Of a stretch of DNA of 57,464 nucleotides, positions 44,160 through 52,451 are shown in pieces. Both the position numbers and the translations under genes were made by a program. Under the pieces are notes generated by a model. It worked only from the letters and a program-made list of their open reading frames with translations, was not told the origin of the DNA and made no database searches. This DNA is from Caulobacter sp. D5 (GTDB taxonomy: Bacteria > Pseudomonadota > Alphaproteobacteria > Caulobacterales > Caulobacteraceae). The stretch lies in NCBI RefSeq assembly GCF_003185805.1, contig NZ_QHJY01000059.1, positions 1 through 57,464 of the forward strand. Reading direction: 5' to 3'. Positions within the stretch are counted from its first letter, which is position 1. Each line of letters starts with the position of its first letter.

Positions 44160-46649
44160 TCAGACCACGGCCGCCCAGAACGGCGCGCCGCGCGTCAGAT
44201 CGGCGATCGAGCGGCCGTCGGGCAGGGCGGTGTCGTCCCACCAGTCCGGCGTGATGCTGGGCGCGCCGCTCGCCAGACAGGCGGGCGCGCAGCCGACGCC
44301 GGCGATAACGACCAGTCGCTTGGATCCCGCGCCGCGCTCGAAGGCGACCACCTGCTCTGCGCGTCGGCCCCGGACCGCCAAAGCCTGCAGCGGTGCGCGA
44401 AAGACATCGGGATGCTGGCGGCGCAGGTGCAGGAGCTGCTTGATCAAGGCCTGCTTTGCGCCGCCGTCGCGCCAGTCGAACGCTCCCGGCTCGCTCTGAA
44501 GGGCCTTCATTCGCGCCGTGTAGTCGACCGGCCGCCGGTTGTCGGGATCCACCAGGCTGAAATCCCAAAATTCGGCGCCCTGGAAGAGATCCGGCACACC
44601 CGGCAGTGTCAGCCGCAGCCCCGCCTGCACCAGGCTGTTGGCGACGCCGGCTGGCGCGATGGTCGCCACCAGCGCTGCGCAGTCGTCACGGAAAGCCTCC
44701 TCCGGGCCCTCAAGCAAGCCTCGCAGGTAGTCTTCACAGATTGCTTCATAGGCCTCGTCCGGAACGCTCCAGGCCGAGCGCAGCTTGGCTTCGCGCAGGG
44801 CCTTGCGCTGCCAGCCGGCCAGGCGGTCGGCAAAGGCGGTCAGGCCTGCGCCATCCGTCGGCGGGAGGTCCAGAGGCCAGGCGCCCAGGATCGTCTGGTG
44901 CAGCATGTGGGCGTCGCCGGGCTCCATCGGGCCAGGCGGCGCGAGGTCCAGCCAGGCCTGGGCGCGAGCCGCCCAGGCCTCTGGCATGTGGCTCAGCACC
45001 GCCAGGCGCGCGCGGACATCCTCCCCTCGCTTGTGGTCGTGGGTGGCGGTGGTCAGCAGGCTGTCAGGGAAGGCCCGGCCGCGTGCGTCGGCGAGCGCCA
45101 GGAAATCGGCCGGGGAGGTCGACAGGCGTCCAGGATCGAAACCGACATCGTTGCGTGAGAGGAGCCGGCCGTACCGATAGAAGGCGGTGTCCTCCACGGC
45201 CTTGGCCGCCACGGGGGCGCTGAGCTGCTCGAAGCGTCGAATGGCCTGCGCCCTGAGATCGGCGGGAAAGTCGCCGTCCGCCGCCAACCAGCGGCGGATC
45301 TGCGCCAGGGCGAAGGCCGAGGCAGGCTCCGCCGCGGCGGCGCGATCGAAAGGATCCTGCGTCGCCTCGTTCGTCTCGTTGGCATAGGTGCGATAGGTCG
45401 AGAAGGCGGTGATCAGCGCCGCCAGGGCCCGGCGAAGGCCTGGCATCGGCAGATCCCGCGTGGCGATGTCGGCCTGGGCGAGCCGATGGAAGGCTTTGGC
45501 GGCTGCATCCAGCTGGGCGGCGAAATCGCGGGCGAGCACCTCACGGCGAGCGGCGTGCTCCTCGATCGCGAAATCTTCGGGGCGACCGCTGACGGCGTTC
45601 CACAGCGCGGCCAGCGGCTGCGCGCCCGCCGACGCGTGCTGGACGGCGGAAATCTCGTTCATGACCTCGTAGCCGGTCGTGCCGTCCACGCCCCAGTCGC
45701 CGGCCAGGGCTTCGCCGCTTCCGAGGATCTTCTCGACGACCACCCAGGGCGTCCGGTCGGGCGCGGCCTCCGCCAGCGCCTCTCGCAGGCGCCGACCATA
45801 GGCGCCGGGCAGGGCCAGGCCATCGACATGGTCGACCCGCAAGCCGTCGATCAGTCCCTCGCGGTAAAGCCTCAGCGGCAGGGCGTGGACGGCGTCGAAG
45901 ACGGCGGGATCTTCGATGCGCAGGCCCGCCAGCTCGGTGATGTCGAAGAAGCGCCGCCAGTTGATGGCGTCGCCGGCCGTGCGCCACCAGGCCAGCCGGT
46001 AGTGCTGCTGCTCCAGGAGCTTATGCAGGCTGGCGCTGTCATAGGCCTTGGCGAGACGCTCCGGATCGATGTCCTTAACTGCATCGGCCCCAACGGCGGC
46101 CAGGACGCTGGCGTAGTCCTCCCGCCTCAGCGGAAAGCGGTGGGCGCCATGAGCCAGGACGGAGAGGCGGCCAAGATTGGCTTCGACGTCGAGCACGATA
46201 TCGCCGGCCGCAAGCGCCTGGGCATACGGCGCGCCCAGGAACGGGGCCAGCACCTTGCCGGCAAGACCGTGATCGGCCGGGGTCCAGTCGATGTCGAAAT
46301 AGCCCGCGTAGCGACTGTCTTGGCCGTTTTCGAGCACGTCCAGCCACCAGGCGTTGTCGCCGCCGCCGACCGCGACGTGGTTGGGCACGATGTCGAGCAC
46401 CAGTCCAAGGCCGTGGGCGCGAAGGGCTTGGACGAGGGCCTGAAAGCCGTCTTCGCCGCCCAGGGCCGGATTGATGGTGGTGGGATCGGTGACGTCGTAG
46501 CCGTGTGTCGATCCCTGGCGCGCCGTCGCGATGGGCGAGGCGTAGAGATGGCTGATCCCCAGGGCGGCCCAATAGGGGGCCAGGGCGGCGGCGTCGGCGA
46601 AGGTGAAGCCGGCGTGGAACTGGACGCGGTAGGTTGCGGTCGGGGTCAT
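44160..46649 (-). CDS. treY: Malto-oligosyltrehalose synthase
   Basis: This 829-aa GH13 enzyme converts the reducing-end alpha-1,4 bond of maltodextrin into an alpha-1,1 bond. It begins ATYRVQFHAGFTFADAAALAP as expected. Catalytic clues are GLRVDHVDGLALPGAYGRRL (Asp), WVVVEKILGSGEAL (Glu) and TTATHDHKRGEDVRARLA (His-Asp). The start overlaps the malQ stop by 4 nt (ATGA); the longer upstream frame is spurious. With TreZ it releases trehalose. Confidence 0.97.
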   Translation of the reverse strand: MTPTATYRVQFHAGFTFADAAALAPYWAALGISHLYASPIATARQGSTHGYDVTDPTTINPALGGEDGFQALVQALRAHGLGLVLDIVPNHVAVGGGDNAWWLDVLENGQDSRYAGYFDIDWTPADHGLAGKVLAPFLGAPYAQALAAGDIVLDVEANLGRLSVLAHGAHRFPLRREDYASVLAAVGADAVKDIDPERLAKAYDSASLHKLLEQQHYRLAWWRTAGDAINWRRFFDITELAGLRIEDPAVFDAVHALPLRLYREGLIDGLRVDHVDGLALPGAYGRRLREALAEAAPDRTPWVVVEKILGSGEALAGDWGVDGTTGYEVMNEISAVQHASAGAQPLAALWNAVSGRPEDFAIEEHAARREVLARDFAAQLDAAAKAFHRLAQADIATRDLPMPGLRRALAALITAFSTYRTYANETNEATQDPFDRAAAAEPASAFALAQIRRWLAADGDFPADLRAQAIRRFEQLSAPVAAKAVEDTAFYRYGRLLSRNDVGFDPGRLSTSPADFLALADARGRAFPDSLLTTATHDHKRGEDVRARLAVLSHMPEAWAARAQAWLDLAPPGPMEPGDAHMLHQTILGAWPLDLPPTDGAGLTAFADRLAGWQRKALREAKLRSAWSVPDEAYEAICEDYLRGLLEGPEEAFRDDCAALVATIAPAGVANSLVQAGLRLTLPGVPDLFQGAEFWDFSLVDPDNRRPVDYTARMKALQSEPGAFDWRDGGAKQALIKQLLHLRRQHPDVFRAPLQALAVRGRRAEQVVAFERGAGSKRLVVIAGVGCAPACLASGAPSITPDWWDDTALPDGRSIADLTRGAPFWAAVV

Positions 46650-48622
46650 CGCGGTCTCTGGGCGCGCAGCCGCTCGAGGCGCGCGGCGACTTGAGGCGAA
46701 GCAAGCAGGGCCGGGCTTGGCTGGGGAAGCCGGCGGCGCCAGTTGGGATGCAGGTCGACGACACCCGGCAGGTTGGGCGCCTCGTCCAGGCCCGCCAGGT
46801 CCTCGATCGGGATCAGGGCCAGCTCGCACGGGGTCGCGGCGACCAGCTCCAGAGCCAGATCGACGGCGGCGTCAGCAGCGTCGGCGGCTTGGGGGGCGTC
46901 GGTCGCGGTCGGCGGCGCGCGCGTCAAACCCGCATGATCGGCCGCCTGCCAAAAGGCCTGACGCTCGGCGGCGCGCTCCAGGGTTTCGGCGTCACGATCG
47001 CCAGGCGCGTCCAGACGGCGGCGCCAGTCGATATCGCGGCCGCGCCACCAGCCGGCGACTGGCGCCAGGTCATGGGTGCTGGTCATGGCCACGGCCAGGC
47101 TGTCCCATTCGCCGGGCGGCCTGAACCCGCCGTCGGTATCTCGTTCGAACGGCAGGACCCGCATGCCCAGAAGGCCGCGTTCGGCCAGACGCTCGCGAAA
47201 CCCGGGCGGGACCACCCCAAGGTCCTCGCCGATCACCACCGCGCCGGCCCGGTGCGATTCCAGGGCGATCAGGCTAAGGAGGTCGTCAATGGGGTATCGC
47301 AGATAGGCGCCCTGATCGGCGCCGCCGCCGTCGGGCACGACCCAGAGCCGGCCCAGACCCAAGGCGTGGTCGATGCGTACCCCGCCCGCATGGCCAAGCG
47401 CCGCGCGCAGGGTGGTCAAGAATGGCTCATAACTGCCTTCGATGAGGGCGTCCGGGGCGAAGCTGGTGATGCCCCAGGCTTGGCCCGCAGCCTGGAAAGC
47501 GTCCGGCGGCGCGCCAAGCGTCAAGCCCATCATCAGGTCCTGCGGGCGGCTCCAGGCGTGCGCGCCGCCAGGATCGAGGCCCACCGCAAGATCGGTGATC
47601 AGCCCAAGCCCAAGACCGGCGGCCTTGGCGGCGGCCTGGCTCTGGGCCAGGCCAAGATCGGCCAGCCACTGAGCGAACAGGAAAAATCCGATCCGATCGC
47701 CCAGACCCAGGGCGTCGGCCTCGCGTTCGGCGCTCTGAGGGCTGCGGAAAGGCGCGGGCCAGGCTCGCCAGTTTCCCGCCCCGAAGGTGGGCGCAAAGCG
47801 CTCGTCCAGCGCCTCGAACAAGGCGTGCCGCCGCAAGGCTTGGCCGCCCGCGGCGATGAAGTCGTCCAGGCGCGGGTCGCCGGCGAACACATGATAGGCC
47901 GCGTTGAGCCTGGCAAGCTTGGCGGCCGCACTGGCGCTCCAGTCGATCAGGGCCTCGCCCGTCGCCGCAGGGGCTGTCCCGCCTATGCTGCTGGGATCGG
48001 CAAACATGATATTGAGGCGGTCGCGGCTGGAGGGCGAATAGGGACTGCAGCGCTGCGGCGCGGCCGGGAAGAGCGCATTGGTCGGGCTGATGGCCAGGGC
48101 GTCGGCCCCGGCAGCGCCGGCGGCCTTGGCGAACGCGGCCAGAGACGAAAAGTCCCCGAAGGCGCCGCTATCGCTCAGGGCGTAGAGCTGGACGCCAAGA
48201 CCCCAGCCAGGACGGCCCAGAAGATCGCGCGGCGTCAGGCATCGCGCAGGACAGACCGCCAGGGACAGGCGCTGCTCGTCCACATCCAGCCAATGGTAGC
48301 CCGGCGTCTCGATCGTGACGCTGATCTGGCCGTCGCTGGCTGCAAGATCGAGGGTTTGACCGTTCTCGAGCGTCAGGCGGGCATGGCCCGATGCGCTGGC
48401 AACGCTGAAGGGCGCGCCGGCCTGCACGATCATGAGGCCGCCGCGGCCGCGTCGGCCAAGCCGGGCCAGGGTCTCTTGCGGCGCCTTCGGGTCATGGCCA
48501 AGGGCGGCGAGCACCGCCTCGATCGTCGCGCGCCCGACCTGGCGTTCGACCCCGTTGAAATCGGTCCAGTCGACCAGGACGCCGACAGCCTGCGCCAGCG
48601 CCAGCAACGGCTCGCGGCTCAT
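46646..48622 (-). CDS. malQ: 4-alpha-glucanotransferase (amylomaltase)
   Basis: This 658-aa GH77 enzyme transfers glucan segments between maltodextrins, recycling short chains left by GlgX and TreY/TreZ. Signatures are GVQLYALSDSGAFGDFSSL, GVRIDHALGLGRLWVVPDGG (nucleophile Asp), VVIGEDLGVVPPGFRE (acid Glu) and MTSTHDLAPVAGWWRG. An N-terminal domain of about 140 residues precedes the barrel, as in many alphaproteobacterial MalQ proteins. Both ends overlap neighbours by 4 nt. Confidence 0.96.
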   Translation of the reverse strand: MSREPLLALAQAVGVLVDWTDFNGVERQVGRATIEAVLAALGHDPKAPQETLARLGRRGRGGLMIVQAGAPFSVASASGHARLTLENGQTLDLAASDGQISVTIETPGYHWLDVDEQRLSLAVCPARCLTPRDLLGRPGWGLGVQLYALSDSGAFGDFSSLAAFAKAAGAAGADALAISPTNALFPAAPQRCSPYSPSSRDRLNIMFADPSSIGGTAPAATGEALIDWSASAAAKLARLNAAYHVFAGDPRLDDFIAAGGQALRRHALFEALDERFAPTFGAGNWRAWPAPFRSPQSAEREADALGLGDRIGFFLFAQWLADLGLAQSQAAAKAAGLGLGLITDLAVGLDPGGAHAWSRPQDLMMGLTLGAPPDAFQAAGQAWGITSFAPDALIEGSYEPFLTTLRAALGHAGGVRIDHALGLGRLWVVPDGGGADQGAYLRYPIDDLLSLIALESHRAGAVVIGEDLGVVPPGFRERLAERGLLGMRVLPFERDTDGGFRPPGEWDSLAVAMTSTHDLAPVAGWWRGRDIDWRRRLDAPGDRDAETLERAAERQAFWQAADHAGLTRAPPTATDAPQAADAADAAVDLALELVAATPCELALIPIEDLAGLDEAPNLPGVVDLHPNWRRRLPQPSPALLASPQVAARLERLRAQRPR

Positions 48623-50352
48623 GGCGCGGCCTCCAGCCAGGCGACAAAGCTGGCGGGCGCAAGCAGGCCGCCGCTCGGGGCTGCGCCAACCACGGCCAGC
48701 GGCGGGCCTTCCGGCGCTGCTGAGAGCACCGCCGGCTCCTCGCCAAGATTGACGGCGAGGGTGAAGGTCTTGGTCTCAAGCCGCCAGCTGGCCTGGACGG
48801 CCTTGGCGCCGATCGCCTCGGCGCCAAGGCTGATAGCCGTCTCGATGTGAGGCGCAAGGTGCTCGCGCCGCAAGCGCAGGAGGTGGCCGACCAGGGCGCG
48901 CCAGGCGGCTGGGTCGGCGCCGGGGCGCGGCCATGAGGCCTCGAAGGTTTCCTTGGCGTTGGGGTCTGGGATGGTCGCGCGGGCCTGCGGATCGGCGAAG
49001 GCCGGGAACTTGGCGAACTCGCGTCGGCGACCCTCGCGCACGGCGTCGGCCAGGGCGTCGTGAAAGTCGGTGAAGAACAGGAAGGGGCTGGTCGAGCCGT
49101 CCTCTTCCCCCATGAACAGCATCGGGATCTGCGGGCCAAGCAGCAGCAAGCCCATGGCCGCCTGCAGGCGCTCTGGCGCGACCATCTGCGTCAGTCGCTC
49201 GCCCAGGGCGCGGTTGCCGACCTGGTCGTGGTTCTGCAGGAAATTGACGAAGGCGGTCGGCGGCAGATGCCCGCTGGAAAGACCGCGCGGTCGGCCGTCA
49301 TGATTGGGGGAGGGCTGGCCCTGATAGATGAAGCCTTCGGCAAGACAGCGCGCCAGGCGCTCGGCGGGGCGGTCGGCGAAGTCCTGGTAGTAGCTGCTGG
49401 TCTCGTCGGTGAGCAGGACGTGGACGACGTTGTGGAAGTCGTCGTTCCATTGGGCGTCGAAACCGGCCGTCAGCCGGGCGGCGTCATTGGCTTCGTTCTC
49501 GAGCACCAGATGGATCGGTCGCTCGACGATGCGCGAGCGGATCTCGGCCGCCATGGCGTCGAGAAAGGCGTTGTCGCCGATGGCGTGGACCGCGTCGAAC
49601 CTCAGGCCGTCGAGCTTGTAGGTCTCGAGCCAATAGAGCGCGTTGTCGATGAAGTAGCGCGCCACCGCGGGCGTTCCGAAGGCGATGGCCGGACCCCAGG
49701 GCGTCTTGCGATCGTCGTCGAAGAACGCGCCGGCATAGAGCGGCAGGTAATTTCCGTCCGGGCCGAAGTGGTTGTAGACCACGTCCAGCAGCACCATCAT
49801 CCCAAGGCCGTGGGCTTTGTCCACGAGGGCTTTCAGCTGGTCGGGCGAGCCGTAGGCCGGCGCCAGGGCGTAAGGCAGGACGCCGTCATAGCCCCAGTTG
49901 CGTGTGCCGGAGAACGCGTTGAGCGGCATCAGCTGCAGGGCCGTCACGCCAAGCCCGGCCAGGTCTGGCAGACGTTCGGCCAGCCCTTCAAAGCCGCCCA
50001 TGACCCCGCAATGGACTTCATAGAGCACCGCGTCGGACCACGGCCGTCCTGGCCAGTCGGCCTGTCGCCAGCGATAGGCGCCATGATCCACAAGAAGGCT
50101 CCAGCCATGGACGTCGCTGTCGAGGGCCTGTCCGGCGGGGTCGGGAACGGCGAGTTCCTCATCAAGGCGAAAGCGATAGCGAGACCCTGGCGAGGCGTCG
50201 GCCTCAAGGCCAAACCATCCCTCGCCGAGCGGCTGCATCGCCTGCGCCGGAGCCCCGTTCAGCTCGAGAGCGACGCTCGCGCGGCCGGGGGCCCAGAGCG
50301 AGAACCGCACCTGGCCCGGCGCCGTCCAGGATGGACCGGCCCGCGCGGTCAT
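48619..50352 (-). CDS. treZ: Malto-oligosyltrehalose trehalohydrolase
   Basis: This 577-aa GH13 enzyme cuts trehalose from maltooligosyltrehalose. It has an N-terminal beta domain (VRFSLWAPGRASVALELNG), then the barrel with GLRFDAVHAIGDNAFLDAMA (Asp), HLVLENEANDAARL (Glu) and NFLQNHDQVGNRALGERL (His-Asp). The order and length fit TreZ. It overlaps glgX and malQ by 4 nt each. Confidence 0.97.
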   Translation of the reverse strand: MTARAGPSWTAPGQVRFSLWAPGRASVALELNGAPAQAMQPLGEGWFGLEADASPGSRYRFRLDEELAVPDPAGQALDSDVHGWSLLVDHGAYRWRQADWPGRPWSDAVLYEVHCGVMGGFEGLAERLPDLAGLGVTALQLMPLNAFSGTRNWGYDGVLPYALAPAYGSPDQLKALVDKAHGLGMMVLLDVVYNHFGPDGNYLPLYAGAFFDDDRKTPWGPAIAFGTPAVARYFIDNALYWLETYKLDGLRFDAVHAIGDNAFLDAMAAEIRSRIVERPIHLVLENEANDAARLTAGFDAQWNDDFHNVVHVLLTDETSSYYQDFADRPAERLARCLAEGFIYQGQPSPNHDGRPRGLSSGHLPPTAFVNFLQNHDQVGNRALGERLTQMVAPERLQAAMGLLLLGPQIPMLFMGEEDGSTSPFLFFTDFHDALADAVREGRRREFAKFPAFADPQARATIPDPNAKETFEASWPRPGADPAAWRALVGHLLRLRREHLAPHIETAISLGAEAIGAKAVQASWRLETKTFTLAVNLGEEPAVLSAAPEGPPLAVVGAAPSGGLLAPASFVAWLEAAP

Positions 50353-52451
50353 GCCGCAGGCTCGACCGCGCGCAGCACCACCGCGCCGCCGCCGGCCAGG
50401 TCCAGGGTCTGGCCGACCTCCTCGGGGGGCGCGTCCGGCTCGGCGCTGTCGATCAGGCGCTCGAACGTCAGGCCCTCGCCGGGCAGGTTGAAGGTCAGGG
50501 TCTCGGACGCGCCGTTGAGCGCCAGCGCCAGGAGTTCAAGGCGGCCATCGCCCAGCCTGCGCGCGCGCCGCATCACCAGGGCCCGACCCTCGGGGTTTTG
50601 CCAGTCGCCCTGCGACAGGCGCTCGCCGCGCTCATCGAACCAGTCGATGTCCAAAACGCCCGGCGCGATCTCCTCCTGGCCATAGAGAAACGCGCCGGCG
50701 CGCAGCAGGGGATGGGCTTTGCGCAAGGCGATCAGCCGGGCGGTAAAGGCGATCAGCGACTGGCCCGCCGGGCTGGCCGCCGTTGTCCAGTCAAACCAGC
50801 TGATGGCGTTGTCCTGGCAATAGGCGTTGTTGTTGCCCTGCTGGGTGCGGCCAAACTCGTCGCCGCCCAGCAGCATCGGGGTGCCGAGCGCGGTCATCAG
50901 CGTCGTGAGCATCGAGCGCTGGACGCGGCGGCGCTGGGCCAGGATCGCGTCGTCCTCGGTCGGGCCTTCGACGCCCCAGTTACGCGAATAGTTCTCGCTG
51001 TGGCCGTCCTGGCCGTTCTCGCCATTGGCCTCGTTATGGCGGCCGTCATAGCTGACAACATCCTGCAGCGTCATGCCGTCATGGGCGGTCAGCATGTTGA
51101 TGCTGGCCCAGGGGCGGCGCGCGCGCCGATCGAAGAGATCGCCCGAACCGGACAGCCGCGCGGCCAGATCCGGCCGCTGACCCGCATCGCCACGCCAGAA
51201 CCGACGGGTGGTGTCGCGGAACTTGTCGTTCCATTCAGCAAAGCTAGGCGGGTGCTGGCCCAGCTGATAGCCGCCCGGACCGATATCCCAGGGCTCGGAG
51301 ATCAGCTTTAGCCGGCCCAGCACGGGATCCTGGCGCAGGACGTCGAAGAAGGCCGCGCCCGGCGAGAAGCCTGCGTCGCCCTCGCGGCCTAGCGTCACGC
51401 CCAGGTCGAAGCGGAAGCCGTCCACTCGGAAGGACTGAGCCCAGTAGCGCAGAGAGTCGGCCACCATCTGGATGACCCGAGCCGAGGCCATGTTCAGCGA
51501 GTTGCCAGTGCCGGTGTCATTGATGCAGTGGCGCGGGTTGTCGGCGACCAAGCGGTAGTAGGTGGCGTTGTCGAGGCCGCGCAAGGACAGGGTCGGCCCC
51601 ATCTCGCTGCCTTCGGCGGTGTGGTTGTAGACGACGTCGAGAATGACCTCGATGCCGCTGGCGTGCAGCCGGCGTACGGCCAGGCGGAATTCATCGTGGC
51701 TGCCGCTGGCGAGATACCGCGCCTCCGGCGCGAAGAAGGCCAGGGTGTTGTAGCCCCAGTAGTTGGACAGGCCGCGCTCCTGCAGGAAGCGATCCTGGGT
51801 GAAGGCGTGGACCGGCAACAGTTCCAGCGCCGTGACGCCCAGGCGCTTGAGATGTTCGATGACCTTGGGGTGGGAAAGGGCCGCGAAGGTGCCGCGATCC
51901 TTAGGGCCGACCTCTTCGAGCAGGGCGGTCAGGCCCTTGACGTGGGCCTCGTAGATCACCGTCTCCGACCAGGGCGTGTTGGGCCGGCGATCGCCTTCCC
52001 AGTCGAAGGCGTCGGCGGTGACGACCGACTTGGGCATGGCCGGGGCGCTGTCGCGACGATCGAAGGAAAGATCCGCGCGCGGCGAGCCGACATGGTAGCC
52101 GTGCAGGGCGTCGGTCCAGCGAAGCTGGCCGGCCAGGCGGCGGGCGTAGGGGTCCAGCAAGAGCTTGTTGGGATTGAACCGGTGGCCCTGTTCGGGCGCG
52201 TAGGGGCCATAGGCGCGAAAGCCGTAGAGCTGGCCAGGGCGCGCATCGGGCAAATAGCCGTGCCAGACCTCGGCGGTGCACTCGGGCAGGGGATAACGGG
52301 CCAGTTCCTTGCGGCCCGATGGGTCGAAGAGGCAAAGGTCGATGCGCTCGGCGTTGGCGGAGAACACCGCGAAGTTGACGCCAAGACCATCGAAAGTGGC
52401 GCCCAGGGGATAGGGCGATCCGGCGTCCAGGCGTTCGGGCGAGGGGGTCAA
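50349..52451 (-). CDS. glgX: Glycogen debranching enzyme
   Basis: This 700-aa GH13 isoamylase-type enzyme hydrolyses alpha-1,6 branches of glycogen. It starts with the usual SPYPLGATFDGLGVNFAVFS carbohydrate-binding domain. Catalytic clues are GFRFDLGVTLGREGD (Asp), LKLISEPWDIGPGGYQLGQ (Glu) and MLTAHDGMTLQDVVSYDGRHN-type His-Asp. GNNNAYCQDNAISWFDW is characteristic of GlgX/TreX. It overlaps glgB and treZ by 4 nt. In treXYZ-type operons the debranched chains feed TreY. Confidence 0.97.
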   Translation of the reverse strand: MTPSPERLDAGSPYPLGATFDGLGVNFAVFSANAERIDLCLFDPSGRKELARYPLPECTAEVWHGYLPDARPGQLYGFRAYGPYAPEQGHRFNPNKLLLDPYARRLAGQLRWTDALHGYHVGSPRADLSFDRRDSAPAMPKSVVTADAFDWEGDRRPNTPWSETVIYEAHVKGLTALLEEVGPKDRGTFAALSHPKVIEHLKRLGVTALELLPVHAFTQDRFLQERGLSNYWGYNTLAFFAPEARYLASGSHDEFRLAVRRLHASGIEVILDVVYNHTAEGSEMGPTLSLRGLDNATYYRLVADNPRHCINDTGTGNSLNMASARVIQMVADSLRYWAQSFRVDGFRFDLGVTLGREGDAGFSPGAAFFDVLRQDPVLGRLKLISEPWDIGPGGYQLGQHPPSFAEWNDKFRDTTRRFWRGDAGQRPDLAARLSGSGDLFDRRARRPWASINMLTAHDGMTLQDVVSYDGRHNEANGENGQDGHSENYSRNWGVEGPTEDDAILAQRRRVQRSMLTTLMTALGTPMLLGGDEFGRTQQGNNNAYCQDNAISWFDWTTAASPAGQSLIAFTARLIALRKAHPLLRAGAFLYGQEEIAPGVLDIDWFDERGERLSQGDWQNPEGRALVMRRARRLGDGRLELLALALNGASETLTFNLPGEGLTFERLIDSAEPDAPPEEVGQTLDLAGGGAVVLRAVEPAA

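Noticed and set aside
46634-48850. 738-aa plus-strand frame opposite malQ
   Set aside because: Antisense shadow of an unmistakable 4-alpha-glucanotransferase with all catalytic motifs.
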